A stretch of 15,760 nt of DNA from JBFXAM01 sp050184295 (GCA_050184295.1 JBFXAM010000105.1:1-15760); one strand, 5' to 3'; shown: positions 7,402 to 14,890, counted from the stretch's first letter. Notes: generated by a model not told the origin, from the sequence alone. Translations and numbers: made by a program.

Positions 7402-9784
7402 AACGGACCACGCTGCGCGACTCCGCCGCCGGTAGCTCGACGACCATGGCGCGCGCCGCGGAGTCGTTCGTCGCCTCGCACGCCAGTCCGTTGCGCGTGA
7501 CTTCGCGCGGGTCCCCGTGCACGATGTGCAGCCGCGCGGCGCGACCGCCGTGCACGATGTGCAGCCGCGCGGCGCGACCGCCGTGCTCGATCGTCACCTC
7601 TCGGCTCGAATCCGCGGCCGCGGCCGCGGTCGTCCGGATGCGCACTCCGTCGCCGCCGGGCAGTCCCGACAGCTCGACGCTCCGCGCCGCGCCTGGTCCG
7701 GGCCAGGCCTGCACGATCAACGAACCGTCCCACGTTACGACGTCGGCGCTCAACTCCGCGCCCGGCTCGATCAGCGTGTCCACGTCCGCCGGCAGCATCG
7801 GAATCACCGCGCCACCGCGAACGAACAGCGGCATCCGCGCCAGCGGCGCATGCACCTCCACCCATGCCGGCCCCGACCGCACGCCGCGGTCCCAGTAGTC
7901 CACCCAGTCGCCCGCGGGCAGATACACGGCCCGGTGCGCACCCGGCTGGAACATCGGCGCGACCAGCAGCTCGTCGCCGAAGAGATACTGAAACCGCTGC
8001 TCCGCGGCGGTCGGGTCATCGGGAAACGCGAGCGCCATCGGACGGATGATCGGCAGGCCGGTCGTCGCCGCCTGCCCGGCGCAGCATCGCAGATAGGGAT
8101 ACAAGCGGGTGTGCAGCTTTGCGAACGCGCGATAGATGTCGAGCGTTTCGGCGTCGAAGTCCCACGCGCCGAGGTTGCTGGTCATGTGGATCATCATGAG
8201 CGGGCTGAACGCGCCGAACTGCGCCCAGCGGATGAAGAGCTCCTTGGTCGGCGTCCCGCTGTAGCCCGCGATGTCGCTGCCCCAGTAGACGATCCCTGAC
8301 AGCGCCGCCGTCTGTCCCGCGAGAATCGCCGTCGGCAGCCCGTTGTCGAACGAAAAGCTCGCGTCGTTGTCGCCCGCCCAGCAGAACGGGTATTGCTGCA
8401 TCCCCGCAAAGCCGCTCCGCGAAAGCAGCACGCCGTCGCCGCCGGTCGCTTCGCGCACGAAGTCGTACATGGCGGCGTTGTAGCGCTCGGCGTAGCGGGC
8501 GCGCATCTCGCGCCCGGTGGCTCCGTTCGCAAACACCGCGTCCGGCGCGATGAAGTTTCCTTCGCCGCCGTCGCACTTGAACGCGCGCACGCCCCACGCC
8601 AGCGTCGGCGCGAGCTTCGCGCGCCACCACGCGACCGCGTCGGCATTGGTGAAGTCAAGCAGCGCCCCGCGCCCCTTCCACCACTCCGCGATCATCGGCG
8701 TGCCGTCCGCGTTCCTCACGAAATAGCCCCGTGCCGCGCCCTCGGCGAAGCCGCGCGTCGGTCCGCGCTCGATGCCTTCCATGTCGATCACGTTCTCCGT
8801 GTTGACGAACGCCGTGAGCCACAGGCACGTGTGGAAGCCCAGCTCGCGCAGCCTCGCGAACATCGCCTCATGCTCGGGGAACTGCCGCGGATTGATGGTG
8901 AAATCGTTGTAACCCGTCTCCCACGGGCTGTCGATCACGATCACCGACCCGGGGAGGTCGTGCCGCCGCGCGAGCTCCGCGTCGTCGAGCACCTCGCGGC
9001 GGTTGCGATGCACGTTGCGGCTCTTCCACGGCGCGAACGCCCACGCCGGCGGAATGGGTGGACGGCCGGTCAGGCGCGTGAATTCCGCCAGCAGCACGGC
9101 CGGCGCCGGCCCTGCGATCAGCACGACGCGCAGCACGGCCGCACGGTCGTGAATCAGCACATGCTCGCGCTCCGATGCGTTGAGATCGAACGGACCGCAC
9201 GTATCGCTGTCGACCCAGAACCCGTAGCCGCGCGTGCTCATGATCCACGGCACGGGCTTGTAGCTGACGACCCCTTTGTCTTCCGGCCGATCGATGCTGA
9301 CCATCGGCAGGATGCAGCCCTTCTGGTTCAAGGCGTGAAAGCGCTCGCCGCCGCCGAAGTAGCGGCTGTTGTCGCGCAGCCGAAGCACGAGCGCGTGCGG
9401 TCTCGCGTCGCGAACCTGCCAATGAAGCGCGACGGTGCGCGGGCCGAGCGCTTCGGCGCGGAGTGTTGTGTGGCGTGTTCGCCAGAACGGCCCGTTTGCG
9501 TCGCGCTGCCAACCGCCGTCGTCCACGTCGCGAGCGCCGTCGATTTCAAGCGTCGGAATCTCCAGTGTGAACGGCTGGCGATCTTCGGCTGCGGCGAAGC
9601 GCACCTCCACGCGATCGAGCGCCGCGTTCAGGCGCACGCTGATCTGCTCCGTCGCGACGAGAGCGCGGAGCGGGTCTGCTTCGATTCCGGGCCGCGTATG
9701 CTGTTCCGCAACCGTGCCTGGCAGCATCAGGACCACGCCGCCGATGGCGAACGCCCGTTGCAGGGGGAAAAGCCGATTCATCAT
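7391..9784 (-). CDS. Secreted glycoside hydrolase family 31 (alpha-glucosidase/alpha-xylosidase type)
   Basis: 797 residues, a usual GH31 length. The start is one of two adjacent ATGs (9784 or 9781) with GGAG about 8 bases upstream. Residues 1-27 look like a signal peptide (AFAIGGVVLMLPGTVA). The N-terminal beta-sandwich (about 45-240) includes YFGGGERF (142-149), a segment typical of GH31. The catalytic barrel (about 245-580) has the nucleophile motif FKCDGGE (402-408, Asp405), the acid/base region WAGDN (469-473, Asp472) and the family motif SDIAGY (503-508). Beta-sandwich C-terminal domains follow, with LFGDELLVAPMF (601-612) and the LPAGDWVDYW segment. It hydrolyses alpha-linked glycosides from the non-reducing end; whether glucose or xylose is removed cannot be decided here. 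Near the C-terminus an 11-residue unit, HGGRAARLHIV, is perfectly duplicated. It is divergent from the kelch gene and convergent with the cytochrome gene. Confidence 0.93.
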   Translation of the reverse strand: MMNRLFPLQRAFAIGGVVLMLPGTVAEQHTRPGIEADPLRALVATEQISVRLNAALDRVEVRFAAAEDRQPFTLEIPTLEIDGARDVDDGGWQRDANGPFWRTRHTTLRAEALGPRTVALHWQVRDARPHALVLRLRDNSRYFGGGERFHALNQKGCILPMVSIDRPEDKGVVSYKPVPWIMSTRGYGFWVDSDTCGPFDLNASEREHVLIHDRAAVLRVVLIAGPAPAVLLAEFTRLTGRPPIPPAWAFAPWKSRNVHRNRREVLDDAELARRHDLPGSVIVIDSPWETGYNDFTINPRQFPEHEAMFARLRELGFHTCLWLTAFVNTENVIDMEGIERGPTRGFAEGAARGYFVRNADGTPMIAEWWKGRGALLDFTNADAVAWWRAKLAPTLAWGVRAFKCDGGEGNFIAPDAVFANGATGREMRARYAERYNAAMYDFVREATGGDGVLLSRSGFAGMQQYPFCWAGDNDASFSFDNGLPTAILAGQTAALSGIVYWGSDIAGYSGTPTKELFIRWAQFGAFSPLMMIHMTSNLGAWDFDAETLDIYRAFAKLHTRLYPYLRCCAGQAATTGLPIIRPMALAFPDDPTAAEQRFQYLFGDELLVAPMFQPGAHRAVYLPAGDWVDYWDRGVRSGPAWVEVHAPLARMPLFVRGGAVIPMLPADVDTLIEPGAELSADVVTWDGSLIVQAWPGPGAARSVELSGLPGGDGVRIRTTAAAAADSSREVTIEHGGRAARLHIVHGGRAARLHIVHGDPREVTRNGLACEATNDSAARAMVVELPAAESRSVVRWRE
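7517..7582 (-). repeat. Exact 33-bp tandem duplication inside the GH31 gene
   Basis: Bases 7517-7549 and 7550-7582 are identical, and a short third copy begins at 7583 with changes. The unit is 33 bp, so the frame is kept and the protein gains HGGRAARLHIV twice (735-745 and 746-756), near the C-terminal beta domain. Perfect identity suggests a recent slippage event, or an assembly artefact. Confidence 0.9.
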
Positions 9785-9950
9785 CGTCCGGTCTCCGGCG
9801 CGGTCGACCTCGCTCGTTCGACGCGCTGCGCGGCATTGTGACGCTCTCCGGCCATGTTCTGAAAGATGGTTCGCACAAGTGACGACGGCCGACGCCGCGG
9901 CTAATGTGCCCAGTCATTGCGCCAATCGCCGCGGCGCCTGGACCGTTCAA
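9785..9950. promoter_or_regulatory. Divergent promoter region of the GH31 and kelch genes
   Basis: 166 bp between two divergent start codons. Both genes must be transcribed from within or near it, so they may share control. No palindrome or recognisable -35/-10 pair stands out by eye. Confidence 0.35.
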
Positions 9951-10991
9951 ATGACCGCACCTCAGCCGGATTGCCTGCCGCGGGGCTGCACGAGCTGCAC
10001 CGCGTGGGTCGCCGCGCTCGCCTTGACCGGCGCGGCGAACGCGCAGGACAAGTCTCTGCCGGCCGCCACCCGTCCCGCCGCCACGCAGCCGGTTGCGACG
10101 CGCGTCGCGCATGTCGGCGGTGCGTTCGGGGGGCGGTTCTACGTTTTCGGCGGGGTCGAGGACGGCGGCGATCACCGCTCGATCCTCGCGGTCGATGTTT
10201 TCGATCCCGCGACGGATCGCTGGCTGCAACGCGCCCCGAGCCCTCGCCCGTTGGTCTTCAGCGCGTGCGCGCTGCTCGACGACCGCTTCTGGCTCGTCGG
10301 CGGACTCGTGCACAACCGCGCGGCGACGGCCGACGTGCTCATCTACGACCCGCGCCGCGACGCGTGGGAGCCCGGCCCGCCGCTCACCGTCGCGCGTTCG
10401 CGCCTCGCCGCCGTCGTGCTCGAAGGCCGGCTCTATGCCATCGGCGGATTCCGTGACGGTGCGGCGGACGCACCGAACTCGCCCGCGGTCGAGCGCTTCG
10501 ATCCCCGCGAGCGCCGCTGGCGGCGCCTCGCCGATCTGCCCACGCCGCGCCACGCCCTCGCTGTCGTCGCGCTCGCCGGACGAATCTACGCCATCGGCGG
10601 CTACGGCGCTGCCGAACGCACGGCGACGACGCTGGAGTCGTACGATCCGACCACGGATCACTGGCGCCGCGAGCCCGATCTGCCCCACGGACGTGGTTTT
10701 GGCAACGCCTTCGCGTACAACGCGTGCACGGGCGGCGCCGCTGCGGCGGTCCGCGAGCAGTTGTTTGTGTTCGGCGGCTGCGGCGATTGTCCGGGTCCGG
10801 CGCTTTTCGACGTTGCGACCGGCCAGTGGCGCATGCTGCGTGTCGACGATCTCGGGAGGCGGCGCTCCGCCGCGGCGCTCGTCGGCGAGCGGGCGTATTT
10901 CTTCGGCGGCGAGGGTCTCGGCGACGAGCGCGCGCGGTTCGACGTGGGCCTGCGCGCGTTCGATGTTCGTGCCGAGCGGTGGATTCGCTAA
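9951..10991 (+). CDS. Secreted kelch-repeat beta-propeller protein
   Basis: 346 residues. The ATG at 9951 is chosen because a plausible export signal follows (TAWVAALALTGAANAQ, 17-32); its Shine-Dalgarno is poor, and the frame is open farther upstream over the divergent gene. After a short Thr/Ala/Pro-rich linker come six kelch motifs with their double glycine: VFGG (65-68), LVGG (115-118), AIGG (163-166), AIGG (214-217), VFGG (273-276) and FFGG (317-320). Each is followed after 15-30 residues by a 'FDP..D.W' element (for example VFDPATDRW, IYDPRRDAW, SYDPTTDHW). This is a complete six-bladed propeller, the usual kelch fold, used for protein or glycan binding; some members are sialic acid mutarotases or oxidases, but nothing here shows such activity. 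Two Cys pairs (CLPRGC near the signal and CGDC at 277-280) are notable. The gene converges on the pilin-head-like gene. Confidence 0.88.
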   Translation: MTAPQPDCLPRGCTSCTAWVAALALTGAANAQDKSLPAATRPAATQPVATRVAHVGGAFGGRFYVFGGVEDGGDHRSILAVDVFDPATDRWLQRAPSPRPLVFSACALLDDRFWLVGGLVHNRAATADVLIYDPRRDAWEPGPPLTVARSRLAAVVLEGRLYAIGGFRDGAADAPNSPAVERFDPRERRWRRLADLPTPRHALAVVALAGRIYAIGGYGAAERTATTLESYDPTTDHWRREPDLPHGRGFGNAFAYNACTGGAAAAVREQLFVFGGCGDCPGPALFDVATGQWRMLRVDDLGRRRSAAALVGERAYFFGGEGLGDERARFDVGLRAFDVRAERWIR

Positions 10992-11178
10992 ACCCGCGAC
11001 CAGCCGCCGGGTGCGCGTGCCGGGCGGTTTCGCTCACCGGGTGTGCGCTGGGTTCCGTAAGCCGCTCGGGGACGGTGCCATGGTTTCCGCTCGTCGTGCG
11101 TGGCGCGCACCGCGGTCCGTTCGTTCGAAGGCGGCTTGAACGGCGCTCGAACCGGCTGACGTCCTGGCGGGTGGAGGC

Positions 11179-12252
11179 TCAGCCGGCACACTCGTTGCCC
11201 AGATTCGTCAACACGATCTCCGCGTCGGCCTGCCAGATCGTACCGTCCGCGTCCACGTCGCCGTCCGGCGGCGTCGCGTGCGGAGTGTGCGCAAAGCCCG
11301 CCTGCATCCGCGCGAAATCGTGCATATCCACGTCTTGATCGCCGTCGACATCGCCGGGACAGACCGGCACAAAAACCACGATTCCGTTCGCATGCAGTTC
11401 GTACACGCCATAACCCGCGTTGTTCGTTGGCGTGTTGTCACGCATGACCGGCGCGTCGGGCGGCAGCGCGCTGAAGATCGCACCGGGCGCCAGGTACGCG
11501 AAACTCACCTGCGTGCTCCGCGGACCGTCGGGTTCGGAGGAGTCGATGGACAAAGGCAGGGGGTCCACGTCGCCGGGGTTCCAGAAGGTGCGCGGCGATC
11601 GGAACCGCCGCTGCTGCCAAAGCACGAGCAGATCGAGCGGCAGCCGGTCGCTGTTGTCGTTCGCATACACCGCGAACGCCGTACCGAAGCGCGCGAGGTG
11701 CTGGCGGGCGAGCGCGAAGCGCGTCGGTGTGCGTGCGGCAAGCGGCGGATCAGTCTCGATGACGCCGTCGAGCGTCACAAAATTGATGAACGCGCCCTCG
11801 TTGTTCGCCGTCGTGTTGTCGCGGATCGCCACGTCGTCGTCGGCGTACAAGCCCGGCCGCGTGATGAGGAAGTCGAAGCTGATCCGTGCGCTGTTCGGTG
11901 CGTTCGACGCCGAATTGTTGATCACGGCCGGCGGCTGGGGGTTGTCCGCGTCGCCGGGGTGCCAGAACGTCTGTGGTGTGTCGACTATTTCAGGATACAA
12001 CCACGCCGGGTCGAGCGGAAACCACTCGTTGTTGTTGTTCGAGTAGATCTGTTCCGCGAACAACAGGAAGCGCAGATTCCCCTGGGCGATCGCCGCGCGC
12101 TCGTCGCGCTGCGCCAGCGCCGCGGGCAATAACAGCGCGGCCCCGAGTGTGAGCAGGACCGCGGTGACACCGTCGCTGGCCCGGCCCGACCACGACCAGG
12201 CACCGGCAGAACGCCGCGCCGGTCGAGCATGCACACGGCTGGACGAACACAT
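11179..12252 (-). CDS. Secreted protein with two pilin-head-like modules and a dockerin-like C-terminus
   Basis: 357 residues. An AGGAGG 8 bases before the ATG at 12252 makes the start firm. The N-terminus is a long basic stretch (1-27) and a hydrophobic helix ending in LLPAALAQ (about 29-48), read as a signal peptide. Two related modules follow. Module one (59-166) has NLRFLLFAEQIYSNNNNEWFPLD, then QTFWHPGD and RDNTTANNEGAFINFVTLDGVI. Module two (185-296) has HLARFGTAFAVYANDNSDRLPLD, then RTFWNPGD and RDNTPTNNAGYGVYELHANGIV. The 'L..-Y-NDN...P-D...-F-PGD' plan resembles the globular heads of planctomycete type II pseudopilins (the xDG group), but the pilin methylation helix is missing. The tail (299-354) has dockerin-like CPGDVDGDQDVDMHDF and DGDVDADGTIWQAD loops. 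It lies 21 bp after the receiver-like gene, probably one operon. Function unknown. Confidence 0.8.
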   Translation of the reverse strand: MCSSSRVHARPARRSAGAWSWSGRASDGVTAVLLTLGAALLLPAALAQRDERAAIAQGNLRFLLFAEQIYSNNNNEWFPLDPAWLYPEIVDTPQTFWHPGDADNPQPPAVINNSASNAPNSARISFDFLITRPGLYADDDVAIRDNTTANNEGAFINFVTLDGVIETDPPLAARTPTRFALARQHLARFGTAFAVYANDNSDRLPLDLLVLWQQRRFRSPRTFWNPGDVDPLPLSIDSSEPDGPRSTQVSFAYLAPGAIFSALPPDAPVMRDNTPTNNAGYGVYELHANGIVVFVPVCPGDVDGDQDVDMHDFARMQAGFAHTPHATPPDGDVDADGTIWQADAEIVLTNLGNECAG

Positions 12253-12273
12253 GAGGGTCGCCTCCTCAGCGCA

Positions 12274-12765
12274 TCAGCGGCGTCGCGGCCTGCCGTCGTC
12301 AGCGCCGGCGCGGTTCAGGGCCGCGCGCCGCGGCGCCGTTGCGGCGTGGCGGCGGCTCGTGCGCCGCGCGGACGCTTGTACCGCCGCCGACGAAGCCCGC
12401 GCCCCGGCTTCCGGCGTGCGTGCCGATGCCGTTGAGCGCGCCAACACGTCGATCAGTTGTTCCGGCGCGCAGTAGGTCTCGGCGGGAAATCGAGCGCGCG
12501 TCGCCGCCACCTTGTCCGCGGCACCGCCGACGAAGATGATCCGCGTGGCGTCGCGCGATTTCGACTCGCGCAGCCACTCCGCATACGCACGCCCGTGCGA
12601 CGGAAGGCGCGCGAGCGAGATCACCCACGCGTCAAGATTCGCCGGCGGCCTGGCGACGACGTGCGTGGTGGCGTGGTAGTGGACGGTATGGCCGGCGGCG
12701 CGCAGTTCGCGGACCGTTTCCCGGGCTTCCGCTTCGTTCCAGTGAAAGTAGAGAATGGCCGCCAT
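12274..12765 (-). CDS. Degenerate receiver-like (CheY-fold) protein with a basic tail
   Basis: 163 residues. The ATG at 12765 has GGGAGG four bases upstream; the frame is open farther but encodes Arg/Ala-rich text. Residues 1-110 follow the alternating beta-alpha plan of a response-regulator receiver: AAILYFHWNEAEA, HTVHYH, DAWVISLARLP, ATRIIFVGG, AETYCAPEQLIDVL. The residues needed for phosphotransfer are absent: the acidic pair after strand one is HWN, the acceptor Asp at the end of strand three is Ser, and the Lys near the last strand is not found. It would thus be a pseudo-receiver, acting by binding rather than phosphorylation. The last 50 residues are Ala/Arg/Ser-rich, basic and probably disordered, and could touch nucleic acid or membrane. 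No histidine kinase is nearby. It is the first gene of a pair with the pilin-head-like gene. The receiver assignment is an inference from pattern only. Confidence 0.65.
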   Translation of the reverse strand: MAAILYFHWNEAEARETVRELRAAGHTVHYHATTHVVARPPANLDAWVISLARLPSHGRAYAEWLRESKSRDATRIIFVGGAADKVAATRARFPAETYCAPEQLIDVLARSTASARTPEAGARASSAAVQASARRTSRRHAATAPRRAALNRAGADDGRPRRR

Positions 12766-13044
12766 GCCGCCTCCCGCGGCGCGGATCGTGCCGTCCCGCC
12801 GCCTAGGCACAGTGTAACGGCGCGGCGCCGCCGCTTCGAGCCGTCCGGACTGCCTGCCGCGCGCGCCAAAGTGACACGCCGGACGCTGGGCGGCGTCTGG
12901 CTCACAGACCATAAATTTATGTGCAATAACGATTTACAGCAGATCGTGCATCCGGCATTGGGTGGTCTGCCGTTTGCTTGTCCAGAACCTCGGCGGCGTT
13001 CGCAGCGTTCGCGACCCGCGGGGCTTCCAGACAAGGAGACATCG
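12766..13044. promoter_or_regulatory. Upstream region of the Hsp20 cluster, with an AT-rich palindrome at 12910-12921
   Basis: 279 bp between divergent genes. Most is GC-rich, but 12908-12937 is a sharp AT-rich island containing the perfect 12-bp palindrome CATAAATTTATG (12910-12921). This is the best candidate for a promoter or operator of the heat shock genes, about 125 bp before their first start codon. I looked for CIRCE (TTAGCACTC-N9-GAGTGCTAA), for the HspR inverted repeat and for a sigma-32-type promoter and saw none. Confidence 0.4.
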
Positions 13045-13485
13045 ATGTTCAGAGACGGACTTTCTCTTCTGAGCACGCTCACGGACATGCGTCGCGACCT
13101 CGACCGCGTTTTCGACGGGCTCCAGCTCATGCCGGCGCGCAGCTTCTTCGACGCCCGCGCCACGTTCCCGGCCCTCAACGTATGGGACCACGGCGCCGAA
13201 CTTGTGATCGAAGCCGAGATCCCCGGCGTCAAACGCGAGGACCTCGACATCAGCGTCATCGGAAACGAGCTCACCCTTCGCGGCCGTCGCGTGCCGGTCA
13301 ACGGCGAGAATACGACGTATCACCGTCGCGAGCGCAGCATCGGCGAGTTCACGCGCACGATTACGCTCGGCGCGGACATCAACGCTGACAAGGTCGAGGC
13401 GTTGCTGAAAGACGGCGTGTTGACGCTGCGCTTGCCCAAGGCCGAGAGCGCCAAGCCGCGCCAGATCGCCGTGAAAACCAGCTAA
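13045..13485 (+). CDS. Hsp20/alpha-crystallin family small heat shock protein (first of three)
   Basis: 146 residues; AAGGAG (13033-13038) is 6 bases before the ATG. A short N-terminal arm (1-40) contains a helical LSTLTDMRRDLDRVFDGL. The alpha-crystallin domain runs from FPALNVWDHG (41-50) to about 132, with AEIPGVKREDLDISVIGNELTLRG (57-80), the FTRTITL strand (102-108) and the conserved DGVLTLRLPK (123-132). The C-terminal tail has an I-x-V contact motif (IAV, 141-143) for oligomer assembly. It is an ATP-independent holdase that keeps unfolding proteins soluble in the cytoplasm. It is the first gene of a tight three-gene set, so heat or stress control of all three from the AT-rich upstream region is likely. 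Confidence 0.95.
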   Translation: MFRDGLSLLSTLTDMRRDLDRVFDGLQLMPARSFFDARATFPALNVWDHGAELVIEAEIPGVKREDLDISVIGNELTLRGRRVPVNGENTTYHRRERSIGEFTRTITLGADINADKVEALLKDGVLTLRLPKAESAKPRQIAVKTS

Positions 13486-13563
13486 CGCCTGGCGTTGGGT
13501 GTGGCGCCGCGAGTGACCGAGCGAGTTCAACAGTCAACAAAAAAGAGAAACGGAGGTCACCTC

Positions 13564-13968
13564 ATGAATACAAGTGCTTCGCTTTCGAAACACGAGACGC
13601 CGCCCGTGGCGCGCACCGAGCGCGTCCGCAGCGGACCGACCTTTGCTCCGGTGGTCGACATCGTCGAGCGCCCCGACCGCCTGCTCCTCATCGCCGACAT
13701 GCCCGGCGTGGCTGCCGATGCGCTCGACATTACCTACGAACGCGGCGCCCTGACCATCCGCGGATGCGTCGCACCGCGATCCGCGTACGAGCACCGAAAC
13801 CTCGTGCTCAACGAGTACGGCGTCGGCGACTTCGAGCGCTCGTTCGAGATCGGGGAAGGCGTCGACTCGAACCGCATCGAGGCCGAACTTCAGGACGGCG
13901 TCCTTACGCTGCATCTGCCGAAGTCGCCGGAGCTCACGCCGCGAAAGATCGCGGTGAAGGCAAACTGA
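13564..13968 (+). CDS. Hsp20 family small heat shock protein (second of three), divergent
   Basis: 134 residues; GGAGGT (13552-13557) lies 6 bases before the ATG, 78 bp after the first Hsp20 stop. The N-terminal arm is short (1-26) and contains no obvious helix. The alpha-crystallin domain starts at FAPVVDIVERPDRLLLIADMPG (27-48) and ends with QDGVLTLHLPK (110-120); the tail keeps the I-x-V motif (IAV, 129-131). The region between strands (RGCVAPRSAYEHRNLVLNEYGVGDFERSFEI) resembles a known Hsp20 subgroup with a 'Y.hrE...gdFeRsF' pattern but has LVLNEY where others have an Arg/Glu-rich loop. It probably assembles with, or tunes, the neighbouring small heat shock proteins. Confidence 0.94.
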   Translation: MNTSASLSKHETPPVARTERVRSGPTFAPVVDIVERPDRLLLIADMPGVAADALDITYERGALTIRGCVAPRSAYEHRNLVLNEYGVGDFERSFEIGEGVDSNRIEAELQDGVLTLHLPKSPELTPRKIAVKAN

Positions 13969-14006
13969 GACTCGACGGGTAGGGCCTGGTAGTAAGGAGG
14001 ACCACC

Positions 14007-14501
14007 ATGAACATCATCCCCCGGAGATCCAAACGCGACACGGACGCCGCGACGAGCGAAACGTCGCTGGCGAAATGGCGGCAGAACCTCGACGAGCTCA
14101 CCGAGCGCCTCTGGCGAGACCCGTTCTCCGCCCTGAACGCCCTCGATGCGTTCGGGCCGCGCGGCGATGCGCTCACGCTGCCGCGCACCGATCTCGCCGA
14201 GGACGATACGTCCGTGACGGTCACAATGGAATTGCCCGGCGTGATCGCCAAAGACGTGGACATCAGCGTCGCCGGCGACACGCTCGTCGTGCGGGGCGAG
14301 AAGAAGCAGGAGCGCGAGTCGAAGGACAAGCATCGCCGCTATTACGAGCGGCAGTTCGGCAGCTTCGAACGGACGCTCCGGCTGCCCGGCACGGTCGACC
14401 CCGACAAGGTCGAGGCCGCGTTCAATAACGGCGTGCTCACGATCACGGTCGCGAAAAAACCGGGTCTGAAGCCGCGGAAGATCACCGTGCGAAACGCGTA
14501 G
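14007..14501 (+). CDS. Hsp20 family small heat shock protein (third of three), canonical class
   Basis: 164 residues; a strong AAGGAGG (13994-14000) lies 6 bases before the ATG, 38 bp after the second gene. The N-terminal arm is the longest of the three (about 60 residues), with an amphipathic LAKWRQNLDELTERLWRDPF (21-40). The domain has the textbook motifs VTMELPGVIAKDVDISVAGDTLVVRGEKK (72-100), YYERQFGSFERTLRLP (112-127) and NNGVLTITVAKK (140-151), and ends with the I-x-V motif ITV (159-161). This is the most typical bacterial Hsp20 of the set. Each gene having its own strong ribosome site suggests high, roughly equal translation from a shared transcript. A long hairpin follows before the tRNA genes. 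Confidence 0.96.
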   Translation: MNIIPRRSKRDTDAATSETSLAKWRQNLDELTERLWRDPFSALNALDAFGPRGDALTLPRTDLAEDDTSVTVTMELPGVIAKDVDISVAGDTLVVRGEKKQERESKDKHRRYYERQFGSFERTLRLPGTVDPDKVEAAFNNGVLTITVAKKPGLKPRKITVRNA

Positions 14502-14533
14502 GCGCCGCGCGATTCACGGCCACGTCCGGCGCG

Positions 14534-14571
14534 ACACGCCTTGCCGCCGCACACGCAGGGATGCGGCGTGT
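14534..14571 (+). terminator. Candidate terminator hairpin after the Hsp20 cluster
   Basis: ACACGCC (14534-14540) pairs with GGCGTGT (14565-14571), and an alternative inner pairing uses CGCCGCA with TGCGGCG in the same segment. It starts 33 bp after the last Hsp20 stop. There is no T-run, so Rho-independent action is uncertain. Confidence 0.35.
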
Positions 14572-14647
14572 TCACGCGGCGGGAAACGCGGCGACGCCCG
14601 GCAGACGGCGTGCTCACGCGGTCAACAACGCGACGACGCCCGGCAGG
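14564..14647. repeat. Two-copy 42-bp tandem repeat downstream of the Hsp20 cluster
   Basis: Units 14564-14605 and 14606-14647 share the blocks CGGCGTG-TCACGCGG and CGACGCCCGGCAG in the same spacing. The period is exactly 42 bp with scattered substitutions. The second unit supplies the left arm of the long hairpin at 14634-14670. I see no coding role. Confidence 0.65.
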
Positions 14648-14670
14648 ATGGAGCATCCGGCCGGGCGTCG
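14634..14670. terminator. Long hairpin between the Hsp20 cluster and the tRNA genes
   Basis: CGACGCCCGG (14634-14643) pairs perfectly with CCGGGCGTCG (14661-14670). The stem continues with C-G, one mismatch, then GGATG with CATCC around a GAG loop, so 16 of 17 positions pair. It lies 15 bp past the 3' end of tRNA-Ala (minus strand) and is reached from the other side by Hsp20 transcripts. A bidirectional terminator is the natural reading, although neither side has a clean T-run. Confidence 0.6.
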
Positions 14671-14684
14671 CGTGTCTGTCTCGA

Positions 14685-14757
<73 letters not shown>

Positions 14758-14890
14758 GACACTGTCCGTCAACCGGCGGTGCGTCCGCGTTTCGGGCGTC
14801 CCGCCGCCGGACGATTCACCACTGCGGGTCTCGATCGCGCTACCCGCGTTCGAGTGGGCGTTGAACGCTCGATCGTACGCTGCACTACAG

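Noticed and set aside
8393..9841. 482-codon + strand open frame over the GH31 gene
   Set aside because: The protein is Arg/Ala/His-rich without domains, whereas the minus strand carries all GH31 catalytic motifs.
10992..11178. Terminator hairpins between the convergent kelch and pilin-head-like genes
   Set aside because: Only short 5-6 bp stems are found (for example CCGCC/GGCGG at 11004-11027 followed by TTT), which is too weak to call in GC-rich DNA.
12766..13044. CIRCE, HspR or sigma-32-type heat shock signals before the Hsp20 genes
   Set aside because: None of the known consensus sequences could be found by eye on either strand.
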